Shown: one piece after another, positions 25,310 through 35,405 of the stretch
Layout of the letters: every line of letters begins with the position of its first letter
How positions within the stretch are numbered: position 1 is the stretch's first letter
Source of the DNA: Gemmataceae bacterium
Lineage (GTDB): Bacteria; Planctomycetota; Planctomycetia; Gemmatales; Gemmataceae
Direction of reading: 5' to 3'
Assembly (NCBI GenBank): GCA_019748295.1
Contig: JAIEPT010000063.1
Location: 1 to 64,000 of the forward strand
DNA length: 64,000 bases
The notes under the pieces: generated by a model
Database searches by the model: none
The model's input: only the letters and a program-made list of their open reading frames with translations
What the model was told of the DNA's origin: nothing
Position numbers and translations under genes: made by a program

Positions 25310-28300
25310 CTATACGACGTTCGCGAAGTCAACGGCGGAAAGGTTGGCAATCGCGAGGTTGCGGACGCGGATCTTTTTTCCGTTGGGCAACAGCAGGATG
25401 ATGTCCGCCGGCGTCACGGTGTCGGTCGCGGCGAAGACGATCCCGGACGCGGGAACGCCAGGAAGCCCTGCGGGTTTCTGCAAGGTCAGCGATATGGAAG
25501 GGCTGTAGGGCCGCAGGTCGATGCGATCCACGCCGTCGGTGAAATCGCGGAGGTCGTCCGAATCCGAACCGGGCAGGCTGGCACTGGTGTAGATGAAATA
25601 GTCCGCGCTGACGTCCGGGATCCCGATGCCGCCGCCCCAAAGGGTGTCGTCCCCCGCTCCGCCGTCGATCGCGTCGACTCCGGCGTCGCCGAAGACCACG
25701 TCGTTGCCGCCGCGTCCGTAGAGGTAGTCGTTGCCGTTTCCGCCGCGGATCACGTTGGGCTGATCGTTGCCGGTAATGACGTCGTCGCCGTCGCGTCCGT
25801 CGATGGCTGCCACGGCGATCATGTTGATTGCCGCGGAGAAGTCGAGCACATTGCGGCCTGCTCCGCCCCAGATCTCCATGCCGTTGCCGCGAACGATCGT
25901 GATGCCGTTTGCAGGCAGAAACTGGCTGAGCACCAAGGGCGCCCCGGCGATGGCTTCCAAGGTATCGATGCCCCCTTCGCCGGCGAAGGTGTCGAATTCC
26001 GCTTGATTGCCGAAACCCTGGAACGTGTCGTTGCCCGTGCCGCCGTAAAGGCTGTCGTTGCCCGCTCCGCCATTGAGCGTGTCGTCGCCGTCGGCCCCGC
26101 GGAGGACGTCGTTCTCCGCGCCGCCGTCGATCGTGTCGTTGCCCCCTTCGCCGTAGAGGTAATCGACGCCGGCCGCGCCGGAAAGTTCGTCGTCGCCGAT
26201 GCCGCCCCAGAGAGTGTCGCCGCCGGCTCCGCCCTGCATGCAGTCGTTGCCCGCGTCGCCCCAAAGCGTGTCGTTGCCGCCTCCGCCGAACAGAAGATCG
26301 TCGCCGGCGGACCCGTAAAGATTGTCCACGTCGTTGCCGCCGAAGAGGACGTCGATCAGGCTTCCGCCCCTGAGGACGTCGTTGCCGCTGCCTCCGTACA
26401 GCGAGGTGCGGACGGACAGGGCGCTGCCGTTGAGCGTGTCGGCTCCAGCTCGGCCGAACATGCGGACCTCGGTGATAGGCCCCGCTCCGCCGGTGAGCGT
26501 GGTGTTGGTCGGCGTTCCTGTGCCGTACTTGGTGGCGAGTTGGAAGCTGCCGCCGCCCAGGTCGGTGATGGTGTAGGTGTAGGCCGAGCGAGTGACGGTG
26601 AAGGTCGATCCGCCGCCGGTGGCCTTGATGATGTCGGAGCTGCCGCTGCCGGTGATGAACAGCACGTTCCCCGTGGGCTCGCTGCGGATGATGAGGGAGT
26701 TGTCGGGGATGTTCGAGGGGGTCAGCGTGACGTTGATGGCCGCGCTCGCGGAGCGGGTGGCATCGCCGTTGAGCCCGCCCGCATCGCGGACGGTGTAGCC
26801 GAACGTGTCCACGAAGTTCGGCGAGGGGATCGGACTGATGTTGCCGCCGGGGACGTAGGTCAACGTGAGCGTGGCGACGTTGACGCCGCCGACGACGGCT
26901 GTGCCGAGCTGCGAACCGGTGTAGGCGCCGGCGTCGCACAAAGGGACGGGATCGGCAGCGGGGGTGGAGGGATCGTCGAAGTAGAGCATGCCCCCGTCCG
27001 GCAAGGAGTCGATGAAGAAGACAAGGCTGCCGTTGGCGGTTTCGGTGTCCTTGGCGGAGAGGACAATGGTGAAGCCGAGCCCATCTTCGAGGACGGGACC
27101 GTAGGACGTGACCTGGGTGGTGATGACGGGGACGTTGTTTTGATCGATGCGGAGCGTGAGGTCGTTGGCGCCGAGGGACGCGAGCGGGATGGGTTGCCCA
27201 TTCTCGGCGTTGTAGAGTTCTTCGTAGACGACGCCGCCCGCGGCGATGCGCTTGATCGGATCGATCTCGGGGTGGGGCAATGCGGGCGTTTGATCGGCAG
27301 GGACGGCGAACTTGCCGGAGATGGCGGAGCCCACGCCATTGTCGATGACGCGGAAGGATGTGCCGACGTTGGCCCCCTGAGAGGGAACGATCGGCGTGTT
27401 GACGAGTAGGGTAGCGCCGCCGGCGATGGAGACGGCGGCGTCCGTCTTCAGTTGGTCGAACTGCGTGCCCGCGACAGGCGGGAAGCCGAGCGTCAGATCG
27501 ATGAGATAGGTGGCGGTCGCGGCGAACTGCACGGTCGAACCGGAGCCGGTGGAGAGCACGCCGATGACGGTGCCAGGCAGCGATGCGGCAGCGACCGTGG
27601 TGGGGTCGGCGACTTCAAGTCCGGAATCGCCCGGCGACAGCGTGCCCTGGACGACGAGCGGCCGATTGAGCGTGCCGGCGCCGCCGAGAATGGCGGCCGC
27701 AGCGACGGTGATTGCATTCGCAGACGAGGCCAAGGCGCCATTGACGACGAGAGCGCCGGCGTTGTCGTCAATGGCTCCGGTAAACGTGTACGTCCCTGCC
27801 GAGCCGAGGCGGAACGAGCCGCTGCCCGTCTTGAGGAGCCCGCCTGTTCCGCCGCCAAGCGTGCCGCTGTTCCAGGTGGTGCTGAGGTTGTTGCCGCCCG
27901 TCGTGAGCGTACCCGTGCCGAAGACGACTGAAGCGGTGGCGCCGCTGGGGCTCGAGAGCGAGCCGATCGTTTCGTCCTCGTTGTTGAGATCGAGCGACGC
28001 CGAGCCGATCATGCGGACGGCCGACTGATCCTGGATGCCGTCGCCGGCCGCGAGGACGAAGGTTCCGCCGCCGAGGAAGACATGGCCTCGCAGCGGAACG
28101 CTTTGGCCCAGGCCCGCATTGAGCCCGCCGCCCGCGAGGGCATTGACGATGACGGTGTCCGCTTCGAGAAGCCACTGATTGCGGGTGCGAAGGGCCGTGC
28201 CGTCTCCGGCTGAGGTATCGATCTGGAGCGTGTCGGCCTCGAAGCGGAAGGGCGTGGCGTTGCTTGTGCCGACTTCCGCTCCGACGATCTGAAGAGCGAC

Positions 28301-31300
28301 CGTGCCGCTTGTGCTGGCGACGCTGTTGATCGCTCCCGTCTGCGTCACGATGCCGCGAAGCGCATCGAGGCCCGCTTCCTGGTCGGCGAGAAGCTGCACG
28401 GTCGCCGTGCCGGTCGTCGCAATGCTGCCGCTGTTGAAGAGGATGCTGTCCCCCGCTTCGTAGCGCAGTGTTGCTCCTGCGCCTGCGTTGAACGTGACGA
28501 CGGCATTGTTGGCGAAGGTGACCGTATCCGTCGGCAAAGCGCTGTTGCCCGCGACGAAGGTCATCGACGCGCCGATCGTCTGATTGCTGCTGACGGTGAT
28601 CGGGCTTGTCGCTTCGACGCGTCCGCCGACCATGCTCACCAACCCCAACCCATCGATTGGAGCATCCAAATCCTTCAGCGTCAAAGCACCGCTGTTCTTG
28701 AGATAAACGCCGCCGGAAGTCGTGTTGCTCAGGTCCGCGTTCGTGACGAACGTCTCCAGTTCGTCGGCGAATGTCGTCCCCGTCCCCGCGCCAATGCCGG
28801 CCGCGGCCTTCAGGATCAGATTGGTCGCAGTGATGTTCAGGGCGGCGCCATCGCCGTCGAGGATCGCGGTGCTTGCCGACAGATTCGCAGTGCTGCCGAC
28901 GCCGCCGGCCGTCACGGTTTCGAGCGTCAAGTCGCCGCTCGCTGCCGCGATGATGACGTCGCCGTTCGTGGTCGTCGCGGATCGCACGCGAAGCCCATCT
29001 ACGTCGAGGAGGCGAATCGGGCCCGTTCCGGTGACCGAGGCGGCAAGCCCGCGGTTCGCGAGGGCGCTCGCGTCGATTTCGATCGTCGCCAAGCTGCCGA
29101 TTCCCGCGGCGGCCGTGAGATTGATGACGCTGGCGGTCAGGTCCGAACCGGCATCGCCGGCACCGACTTCTTCGATCGAGGCGGCCGCAGTCAGCGTGAT
29201 CATGTCGCCGACTGCCGAGACGCTGTCGACCAAGATGTCGCCCGCGGTCGTGGTGATGGCGATCACGTTCGTCGCGTCCGTCGCAGAGATCACGCTGGTC
29301 GCGGCGACCGTCCCGCCTGCAGTGATGGCGATCGACCCGTCCGCGGTCGTGACGCTGGTCAGCGTGATCGTGTCCGATTCGTCGATGAGAATCGACCCAG
29401 CCGTGCTCGTGGCAGCCGTCAGGTCTGCGACCGCTGTGTCGAGATCAATGCCGCCGACCGCCGAGACGACCAAGGCGGCGCCGCTGACATTGACGGATCC
29501 CGCGTTGTTGTCGGTGACGGCTCCGGCTGATTGCAGCGTGACCGTCGTGAGGGCGGTCAGCGTGTTGACCGCGGTAGCGGAGTCTTCCGTGATGGCGATC
29601 GAGGTTGAAGTCGCGGTGGCGGCGACGGAGCCGAAGTTCAAGGTATCGCCCGAGGCGTTGCCCAGATCGACGGAGATGCCCTGAAGCGTCGCGCTGTTCG
29701 TTACCGCCAAGGACGCGAATGCCGCATTCGTCAAAGCTCCGGCTGAGGTCAACGTAAGGCTGCTCGCGGTGCTTGTTCCGCCGAGAGAAGTCGCGCCGTC
29801 TTCCGCGATCGCGACCGTGCCGCCGGAGGCGAAGGTCAGGCTGCCGAAGTTGAAGTCGTCGCCGCCGATCGTGCCGAGCGTGATCGATGAGCCGCTGAAG
29901 CTGGCGTTGTTTGCGACGTCCACATTCGCCGAAGCCGTATTCGACATGGACGCGCCGAAAGCCGACAGTGCGCCCGCCGCCAACGTGCCGCCGAAACTGA
30001 TGCTGCTGAAGCCCGCTCCCGAAGCTCCTAGCGTCAGGCTCGCGCCGCTTGCGAAATCCGACAAGTTGCCGACCGAAAGGGTGTCGGCCGCGTTGCCGCG
30101 GTTGATGGTGAGCGACCCGGTCGGTGCGGTGAAGACGGTGTCTTCGAAGGTCGCCGGGCTGCTTGAAAGGCGAATCAACCCGTTGCCCAGCGTACCGTCG
30201 TCGCCGAGCGTGGCGACGGATCCAGCCGCGGGCAGATTGAAGACCGCGTTCGCGATCGAGCCGGCGTTGACGAGGATCGGTTCAAGCCCGGTGTAAGTCG
30301 CCGTTCGGCCATCGAAGCTGATCGAGCCGTCGTTGGCGTTGGCGAAGTTGCTGACGAAGTTCGTAAACGTGCCGCCGAGCACTTCCAGCGTGTCGCCGGG
30401 AGACGCGGTCTGGCTGTTGCCGTTGAACGTAATCCCGCCAGTGGGGATGGCCGTGCCGTTCGCGTAGTTGATCGTCAGTTTGTCGTTGCCGGCAAGCCCG
30501 TTGATCGTCGCGGAGGCAATGGCTCCGAGATTGGCGAACGGACCGCCGTTGAGGCTGACCTCGAACTGCGCCGGCGAACCGCTGATTTGGCGGAAGACGA
30601 AGGTATCCGCCCCGGCCGTGCCGCTAATGACCGGCATGGTGTTGAGCACGACGTCGTTGCCGTCGCCGCCGTTGTAGGTGACGTAAAGCGGCACGCCGCC
30701 AAACGTGATCATCGCTCCTTCGGGCAATCCGGCGAAATAACCCGTGGTGTTGTCCGTCCCATCGTTATTGATGAGGACGAAGCGATTGCCGAGCACCGGA
30801 ACGAAGGAACCGGACAGGTTCAGCGTTGCGACGCCTGACCCGAGAGCCACGGTCCCGGAAACGTTGAGTTGGTCGTACTGCGTGCCAACGGTCGTGCCAT
30901 TGATTTCGGGAGCGAAAGAGCCGCCGGTGAAGGGAACGCTTCCGGAGTTCAGGATGCCTGGGCTGGTCCCCGGGGCGAGTGAACCGGAATCGACGCGGAT
31001 CGCTCCGTCGATCGTTCCGGAACCGCCGAGGATGCCTCCCGCGACGACGACGTCGTCGTCGGCGGTGCCGTTGGCGAGAGAGCCGTTGACGAGCAGCGTG
31101 CCGGCGCTCACCGTGGTGACGCCGGTGTAGGAATTCGCGGCGGCGAACGTGGCGGAGCCGACGCCCACCTTGGCGAGGTCAAAAGCGCCGCCGATGGCGC
31201 CGTTGACCGATAACGATCCGGCTCCGCCGATCCTCGCGTTCGTCGTCAGGGTCACGCTGCCGCCGATCGTGCCGCTTCCGGTCGAAGTCGCCAGTGCGCC

Positions 31301-34300
31301 GTTGCCGCCGACGCCCGATCCTCCCACGGACAAAGATTCGGTCCCGAGGTCGGCCTGCACGTCGAGCGTCGCGCCGCTGGCGATGATGGTGTTTCCCGCC
31401 GCTGTGCCAAGGGCCGAGGCACTGGCGGCGACGATCGTTCCTGCCGAAATGCTCGTCGTCCCTTGATAGCTGTTCGCCCCGCTCAGCGTAAAGGCGCCGG
31501 ATCCCTGTTTCGTCAAACCGCCCGTTCCGGAGATCGCGCCCGCAAAGGTCGTGAGGCCGTCGTTGCCCCCCGTGGAGAGCGTGTTGCTGCCGAGCGTGAC
31601 CACGGAACCCGCGACCCCCGCAAGCGAGCCGATGGTTTCGTTGAAGTTGAGCTGCAGCGAGGCTCCCGACGCCGTTAGATCCACCGCGCTGCCGTTGGGG
31701 AGTGCGGACCCGCCGCCGACGACAAGCGTGCCTGCGGAAATCGTGGTGTTGCCGGAATAGGTATTCGCTCCGGTGAGCGTCAGCGTGCCGGCGCCCCCCT
31801 TGGCGACCGATCCGCCCGTGATCGTGCCGCTCAGCGTGCTTGCCGTTCCCGTGTTCGTCACGGTCGTCGTGCCGTTTGTGGCGATCGATCCGGCGCCGTT
31901 GACGTCGCCGCCGCTAAGCGAGAGGCTGGCGAGCGCCGTCGGGGCGCCGAACGTGGTGTTGTTGAGCACGATGTTGGCGCCGCCGGCATTCAGCGTCAGT
32001 GCATTCGCTCCGCTCACGGAACTGCCGGTCGCGAAGGTGATGCTCGCATCCGTCGTCGCGGCGTCGGAATCGATCGACGCTGCGGCTCCGAGCGTGTAGG
32101 CGCCTGAAAGACTAATGGTTCCCGCGGACGTGAGGGCATCGGAACTCAGGTTGCCGTTCAAGGTCATGCCGGATGACGCGATTGAGATGCCGCCGGACCT
32201 GGTCGCGACGGCGCCAATCGAGGAACTCGTCCCTGAACTGACGATGGCGAACGACTGCAGATTTCGCGACGCGCCGACGCTACCGAGCGTGACCGAGCCG
32301 GCCCCCGCGGTGATGCTGAGCGTTCGATTGTTGGCTGCGCTATCCGCATTGACAGGCCGGCTCAACGTCAGGGCGCCGCCGCCCGTGGTGATGGAGACGC
32401 CTCCAGCGGCCAGATCGACGCTTGCCGTATTCGATGCGAAGGCGACGCTGCCGCCACTGGTCGCGATGTTGCCGCCCAGGTTAAGCACGGACCCGGCGGC
32501 GTTGCTGATATTGACCGAACCGTTGCTCGTGGTGATGCCCGTAATCGTGCCGCCCGAGGCGAACTGGATATTCGCGGCTCCGCCCGCGGCATTGTTGGTC
32601 GCGGAGTAGCTGTTGATCGCATTCGCGAAGCCATTGAGGCCGATGCCGCCCGTGCCGCTGTTCGTGGCCGCCAGGACGGCCGCAGTGACTGCGGCAGTTT
32701 GCGAAAGTCCGCCGGTTGTGGTCAGCGTGTAGGTTCCCCCGACATTGCCGCCCGCGAGTGCGAGTCCGCCCGCCGAATCGGTTACGGTTGCATTGGCAGT
32801 AGTTGTCGCGGTGAGCGTGCCGATCGTGTTGCTTGAGTTGGTCAACGTGTAGGCGCCGGCGTTCCCCGCCGCGCCGAGGATCAACGTCGGGGCGACAATC
32901 GCTGCGGACTGCGTTGCGGAGCCGCCGGTGATCAGGCTCAACGTCCCGGCAACGGTCGCCGTTCCGTTGATCGCGATCGAATCGCCGGCTTCGCTGCCGG
33001 TGTTGAACGAGAGGTTCGTGATCCCCGCAGCCGCGGCGTCGGCGCTGGAGATCGTGAACGTATCCAAACTGGAGGCGATCCCGCTCGTGTCGATCTGGAC
33101 GGTCGTGTTGTTGTAGAAGTAGACCGTTTCGATCGGGGTCCCGCCGTTGTTGGTCGTTCCCGAGACGACGATGGCGGCTTGGCCGGGGTTTCCGAACTGC
33201 GTGCCGTTGGCGATCGTGAAACGGTTCCCCGCGACCAGCGGCGTCAGCGAAACCGAGGTCAAACTGGCCGTGCTCATCCCCGTGATGTTAACGGGCTCCA
33301 AGTTCGAGAAGGAGATGTTGGTCGTCCCCAGGCCGGTAACCTGGACGGTGCCTTGCTTGTTGCTCGCGGTCGAGGAAGAAGCAGGCGAATACTTCGCGTT
33401 CGTGGAGCCGTTGCCGATGACGGTGAGCGTGTCGTTCCCACCGGCGCCCCCGTCGAAGACGATATGAGGAAGCGTGCCGCCCGATAGATCGACGCTCAGC
33501 GAGTCATCGCCGGGTCCGCCCTGGAAGTTGATCTGACCTGAAAAACTCGCGAGCGGAATGCGAATCGACTTCCCGTCGCTTGAAAGCGTCCAACCAGCTG
33601 GTGCTCCGGCAAATTGTTCGACGGCATCGGAAAGCACCAAGGAGGTGCCGACGACCGACACCGAAAATCGGTTGTTCTTTCCCGTGCTGTCCGTGTCGGC
33701 AACGGTCAAGTTGCCGCCCGTAATCGTTGCGGAGATCGACCCGCTTGGAGGGGCCGCGATGCCGGAGAGCTTCGACAGGTAGCCGCCGAAGCTGCTGCCG
33801 GTTTCCGTGAGCGTGGCAGTTCCGGTCCCCGGATCGAAATCGCCGCTGCCGTTGAATTGGCCCGTCGTGGCTACGTTGCCAGAAGGATCGACCGTGATCG
33901 CACGACCGCGGGTATCGGCGGCGCCGCCCAACTGCCGACTCCATTGCACGACGCCGCTGCTGTTGAGCGCGGAAACGAACGCATCGTGGTTGTTCACGGA
34001 GGTAAGGACTGTACTCCCGCCGGCGGGGAACGCGCCGCCGTCGAATCGACCCGTCGCGAAGACGTTGCCCGACGCATCGAGCGCGACCCCCGCGCCGACG
34101 CTGCCTCCGTCGCTTCCAAGGAGGGTTGTCCAAGAAATGGCGCCCGAACTGCCCGAGTCCGTCACTTTACTGACGAAGGCCCGCGCAAAGCTTTGCGGCG
34201 GATTGTCGTCGATGCTTCCAGACCACGTGCCTGCGACGATGGGATTGCTTGCCGCATCCAGCGTCAGGCCCGCGATTTCGTCAACGCCGCCGTTGTCGAA

Positions 34301-35185
34301 GGGGCGGACCCATGCCGAGGTCTGAAGGTCCGAACTGAGTTTCCAGAGGAACCCGTCTCGGCCCCCCGTTGCGGTCGCGCTGACGCTGCCGAAGGAACTC
34401 GTTCCTCCAAAGGCTCCGGCTACGAACACATTCCCGGCCGCACTGACTGCGATGGCTCGTCCGATATCGTCGCTGCTCGTAGAGGAGCCGAAAAACCGCA
34501 GAGCGGAAAGGGCGCCTGAAGGATTCAGGCGCACGACAAAGCCGTCGTTGTTCCCGTTTTGATGGAGGAAGACGTTGCCCGCGCCGAAGTTGGTGGTGTC
34601 GAAAAACTGTCCCGTCAAATAGATGTTGCCGGCGCCATCGAGCGCGATCCCGCGGGCGACTTCGGCATTGCCGGCGCCGTAGCGGTTGGCCCACGTCACG
34701 CTGCCGGTGCTGGCCGACAATTTGGCGACGAACACGTCCGATGAGCCGGCCGTGTCCAAGTTCGGATCGCCAGCGAAGTTTTGGCCCGCGAAGGAACCCG
34801 TGACGAACACGTTGCCGGAGCCATCGACCGCAATCGCATGGGCCGCATCGTCGCCGCTTGATTCGAGCTTGATCGCCCAAAGAGCGGTTCCGGCTGGGTT
34901 GTACTTGGCCACAAACGCGGACTGCCCGGAAGTCGTCAGCGACAAGGCGCCGAACTGAGCGTCATCCTTGAACTGACCCGCGACGTAGATGTTCCCCGCG
35001 CTATCGTTCGCAATGGCGTTGCCGCGGATTTCATTAGGGGAGACAAAACCGGCGGCATACACGAAATCCCCCGCGGGCGCCAAGCGCGCCTCAAGCGTCT
35101 CAAGCCGAGGGCGATGTTGGCTCTTGTTCCCGCGAATCGTCTTGGGTTTCGCAATCAACGCGCGGAGCCATCGGCGAAATGACAT
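25310..35185 (-). CDS. Giant exported RTX/beta-repeat surface protein (adhesin-like)
   Basis: 3291 residues. The N-terminus has a basic head and RPRLETLEARLAPAG (about 26-40), a form of the LEPR-type motif found on planctomycete exported giants. Residues about 45-470 are SBBP-type propeller repeats (GNIYVAGQF, GNVFVTGSFAG, GNIYLTGQFFD). A long Ser/Thr/Ala/Gly beta-helix region follows, with autotransporter-associated strand repeats near 1120-1500 (LTLTGANTYSGNTTISAGTL, FTLSGANSYQGTTSISAGT). A cadherin-like stretch lies near 2640-2800. From about 2900 to 3110 there are many RTX calcium-binding nonapeptides (GGSGNDVLRGG, GGGGNDTLWGD, GGAGNDSLYGG). There is no autotransporter barrel; the RTX end points to type I-like secretion, but no type I genes are nearby. 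RBS AAGGA precedes the start. Adhesion is inferred. Confidence 0.9.
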   Translation of the reverse strand: MSFRRWLRALIAKPKTIRGNKSQHRPRLETLEARLAPAGDFVYAAGFVSPNEIRGNAIANDSAGNIYVAGQFKDDAQFGALSLTTSGQSAFVAKYNPAGTALWAIKLESSGDDAAHAIAVDGSGNVFVTGSFAGQNFAGDPNLDTAGSSDVFVAKLSASTGSVTWANRYGAGNAEVARGIALDGAGNIYLTGQFFDTTNFGAGNVFLHQNGNNDGFVVRLNPSGALSALRFFGSSTSSDDIGRAIAVSAAGNVFVAGAFGGTSSFGSVSATATGGRDGFLWKLSSDLQTSAWVRPFDNGGVDEIAGLTLDAASNPIVAGTWSGSIDDNPPQSFARAFVSKVTDSGSSGAISWTTLLGSDGGSVGAGVALDASGNVFATGRFDGGAFPAGGSTVLTSVNNHDAFVSALNSSGVVQWSRQLGGAADTRGRAITVDPSGNVATTGQFNGSGDFDPGTGTATLTETGSSFGGYLSKLSGIAAPPSGSISATITGGNLTVADTDSTGKNNRFSVSVVGTSLVLSDAVEQFAGAPAGWTLSSDGKSIRIPLASFSGQINFQGGPGDDSLSVDLSGGTLPHIVFDGGAGGNDTLTVIGNGSTNAKYSPASSSTASNKQGTVQVTGLGTTNISFSNLEPVNITGMSTASLTSVSLTPLVAGNRFTIANGTQFGNPGQAAIVVSGTTNNGGTPIETVYFYNNTTVQIDTSGIASSLDTFTISSADAAAAGITNLSFNTGSEAGDSIAINGTATVAGTLSLITGGSATQSAAIVAPTLILGAAGNAGAYTLTNSSNTIGTLTATTTANATVTDSAGGLALAGGNVGGTYTLTTTGGLSQTAAVTAAVLAATNSGTGGIGLNGFANAINSYSATNNAAGGAANIQFASGGTITGITTSNGSVNISNAAGSVLNLGGNIATSGGSVAFASNTASVDLAAGGVSITTGGGALTLSRPVNADSAANNRTLSITAGAGSVTLGSVGASRNLQSFAIVSSGTSSSIGAVATRSGGISIASSGMTLNGNLSSDALTSAGTISLSGAYTLGAAASIDSDAATTDASITFATGSSVSGANALTLNAGGANIVLNNTTFGAPTALASLSLSGGDVNGAGSIATNGTTTVTNTGTASTLSGTITGGSVAKGGAGTLTLTGANTYSGNTTISAGTLVVGGGSALPNGSAVDLTASGASLQLNFNETIGSLAGVAGSVVTLGSNTLSTGGNDGLTTFAGAISGTGGLTKQGSGAFTLSGANSYQGTTSISAGTIVAASASALGTAAGNTIIASGATLDVQADLGTESLSVGGSGVGGNGALATSTGSGTIGGSVTLTTNARIGGAGSLSVNGAIGGAFDLAKVGVGSATFAAANSYTGVTTVSAGTLLVNGSLANGTADDDVVVAGGILGGSGTIDGAIRVDSGSLAPGTSPGILNSGSVPFTGGSFAPEINGTTVGTQYDQLNVSGTVALGSGVATLNLSGSFVPVLGNRFVLINNDGTDNTTGYFAGLPEGAMITFGGVPLYVTYNGGDGNDVVLNTMPVISGTAGADTFVFRQISGSPAQFEVSLNGGPFANLGAIASATINGLAGNDKLTINYANGTAIPTGGITFNGNSQTASPGDTLEVLGGTFTNFVSNFANANDGSISFDGRTATYTGLEPILVNAGSIANAVFNLPAAGSVATLGDDGTLGNGLIRLSSSPATFEDTVFTAPTGSLTINRGNAADTLSVGNLSDFASGASLTLGASGAGFSSISFGGTLAAGALSAFGASMSNTASANVDVANNASFSGSSITLGTIGGDDFNFGSLTFASGGTVAIAEDGATSLGGTSTASSLTLTSAGALTNAAFASLAVTNSATLQGISVDLGNASGDTLNFGSVAATATSTSIAITEDSATAVNTLTALTTVTLQSAGAVTDNNAGSVNVSGAALVVSAVGGIDLDTAVADLTAATSTAGSILIDESDTITLTSVTTADGSIAITAGGTVAATSVISATDATNVIAITTTAGDILVDSVSAVGDMITLTAAASIEEVGAGDAGSDLTASVINLTAAAGIGSLATIEIDASALANRGLAASVTGTGPIRLLDVDGLRVRSATTTNGDVIIAAASGDLTLETVTAGGVGSTANLSASTAILDGDGAALNITATNLILKAAAGIGAGTGTTFADELETFVTNADLSNTTSGGVYLKNSGALTLKDLDAPIDGLGLVSMVGGRVEATSPITVSSNQTIGASMTFVAGNSALPTDTVTFANNAVVTFNAGAGATLRYEAGDSILFNSGSIATTGTATVQLLADQEAGLDALRGIVTQTGAINSVASTSGTVALQIVGAEVGTSNATPFRFEADTLQIDTSAGDGTALRTRNQWLLEADTVIVNALAGGGLNAGLGQSVPLRGHVFLGGGTFVLAAGDGIQDQSAVRMIGSASLDLNNEDETIGSLSSPSGATASVVFGTGTLTTGGNNLSTTWNSGTLGGGTGGLLKTGSGSFRLGSAGTYTFTGAIDDNAGALVVNGALASSANAITVAAAAILGGAGTLNRPLVVQGTLSPGDSGLEVADPTTVAAASLPGTVIGVLSTGSGSTVQFAATATYLIDLTLGFPPVAGTQFDQLKTDAAVSIAGGATLLVNTPIVPSQGANVGTSFRVIDNGVGSAISGKFAVPADQTPALPHPEIDPIKRIAAGGVVYEELYNAENGQPIPLASLGANDLTLRIDQNNVPVITTQVTSYGPVLEDGLGFTIVLSAKDTETANGSLVFFIDSLPDGGMLYFDDPSTPAADPVPLCDAGAYTGSQLGTAVVGGVNVATLTLTYVPGGNISPIPSPNFVDTFGYTVRDAGGLNGDATRSASAAINVTLTPSNIPDNSLIIRSEPTGNVLFITGSGSSDIIKATGGGSTFTVTRSAYTYTITDLGGGSFQLATKYGTGTPTNTTLTGGAGPITEVRMFGRAGADTLNGSALSVRTSLYGGSGNDVLRGGSLIDVLFGGNDVDNLYGSAGDDLLFGGGGNDTLWGDAGNDCMQGGAGGDTLWGGIGDDELSGAAGVDYLYGEGGNDTIDGGAENDVLRGADGDDTLNGGAGNDSLYGGTGNDTFQGFGNQAEFDTFAGEGGIDTLEAIAGAPLVLSQFLPANGITIVRGNGMEIWGGAGRNVLDFSAAINMIAVAAIDGRDGDDVITGNDQPNVIRGGNGNDYLYGRGGNDVVFGDAGVDAIDGGAGDDTLWGGGIGIPDVSADYFIYTSASLPGSDSDDLRDFTDGVDRIDLRPYSPSISLTLQKPAGLPGVPASGIVFAATDTVTPADIILLLPNGKKIRVRNLAIANLSAVDFANVV

Positions 35186-35405
35186 GCTGATTCCTTCAGT
35201 GCGCGCAGATCGGCGGCGAACTCATAAGGCGATGAGCCAGCTGCATGCCTGCGCTTCCAAGCGCAATGGGGACGGGACGCAGTCGGCGTTAAAGGAACCG
35301 AAAAAGGGGGACGGGGTCAAGTAAAAAGACGAAGAAGAGTGAAAATGGCGAGCATAGCGGGTCTTCCGTTTACATCTGCCTCGCCCCCTCCGCAACGCGG
35401 CACGC

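Noticed and set aside
25560-26470. Short periodic repeats that could suggest a CRISPR or tandem array
   Set aside because: The 27-bp periodicity is the coding pattern of RTX nonapeptides, with no constant repeat and no unique spacers.
25187-27409. 740-aa plus-strand open frame
   Set aside because: It lies antisense to the RTX part of the giant protein. Its Val/Ala/Asp/Gly-rich text is the complement of the GGxGxD codons, and it matches no family.
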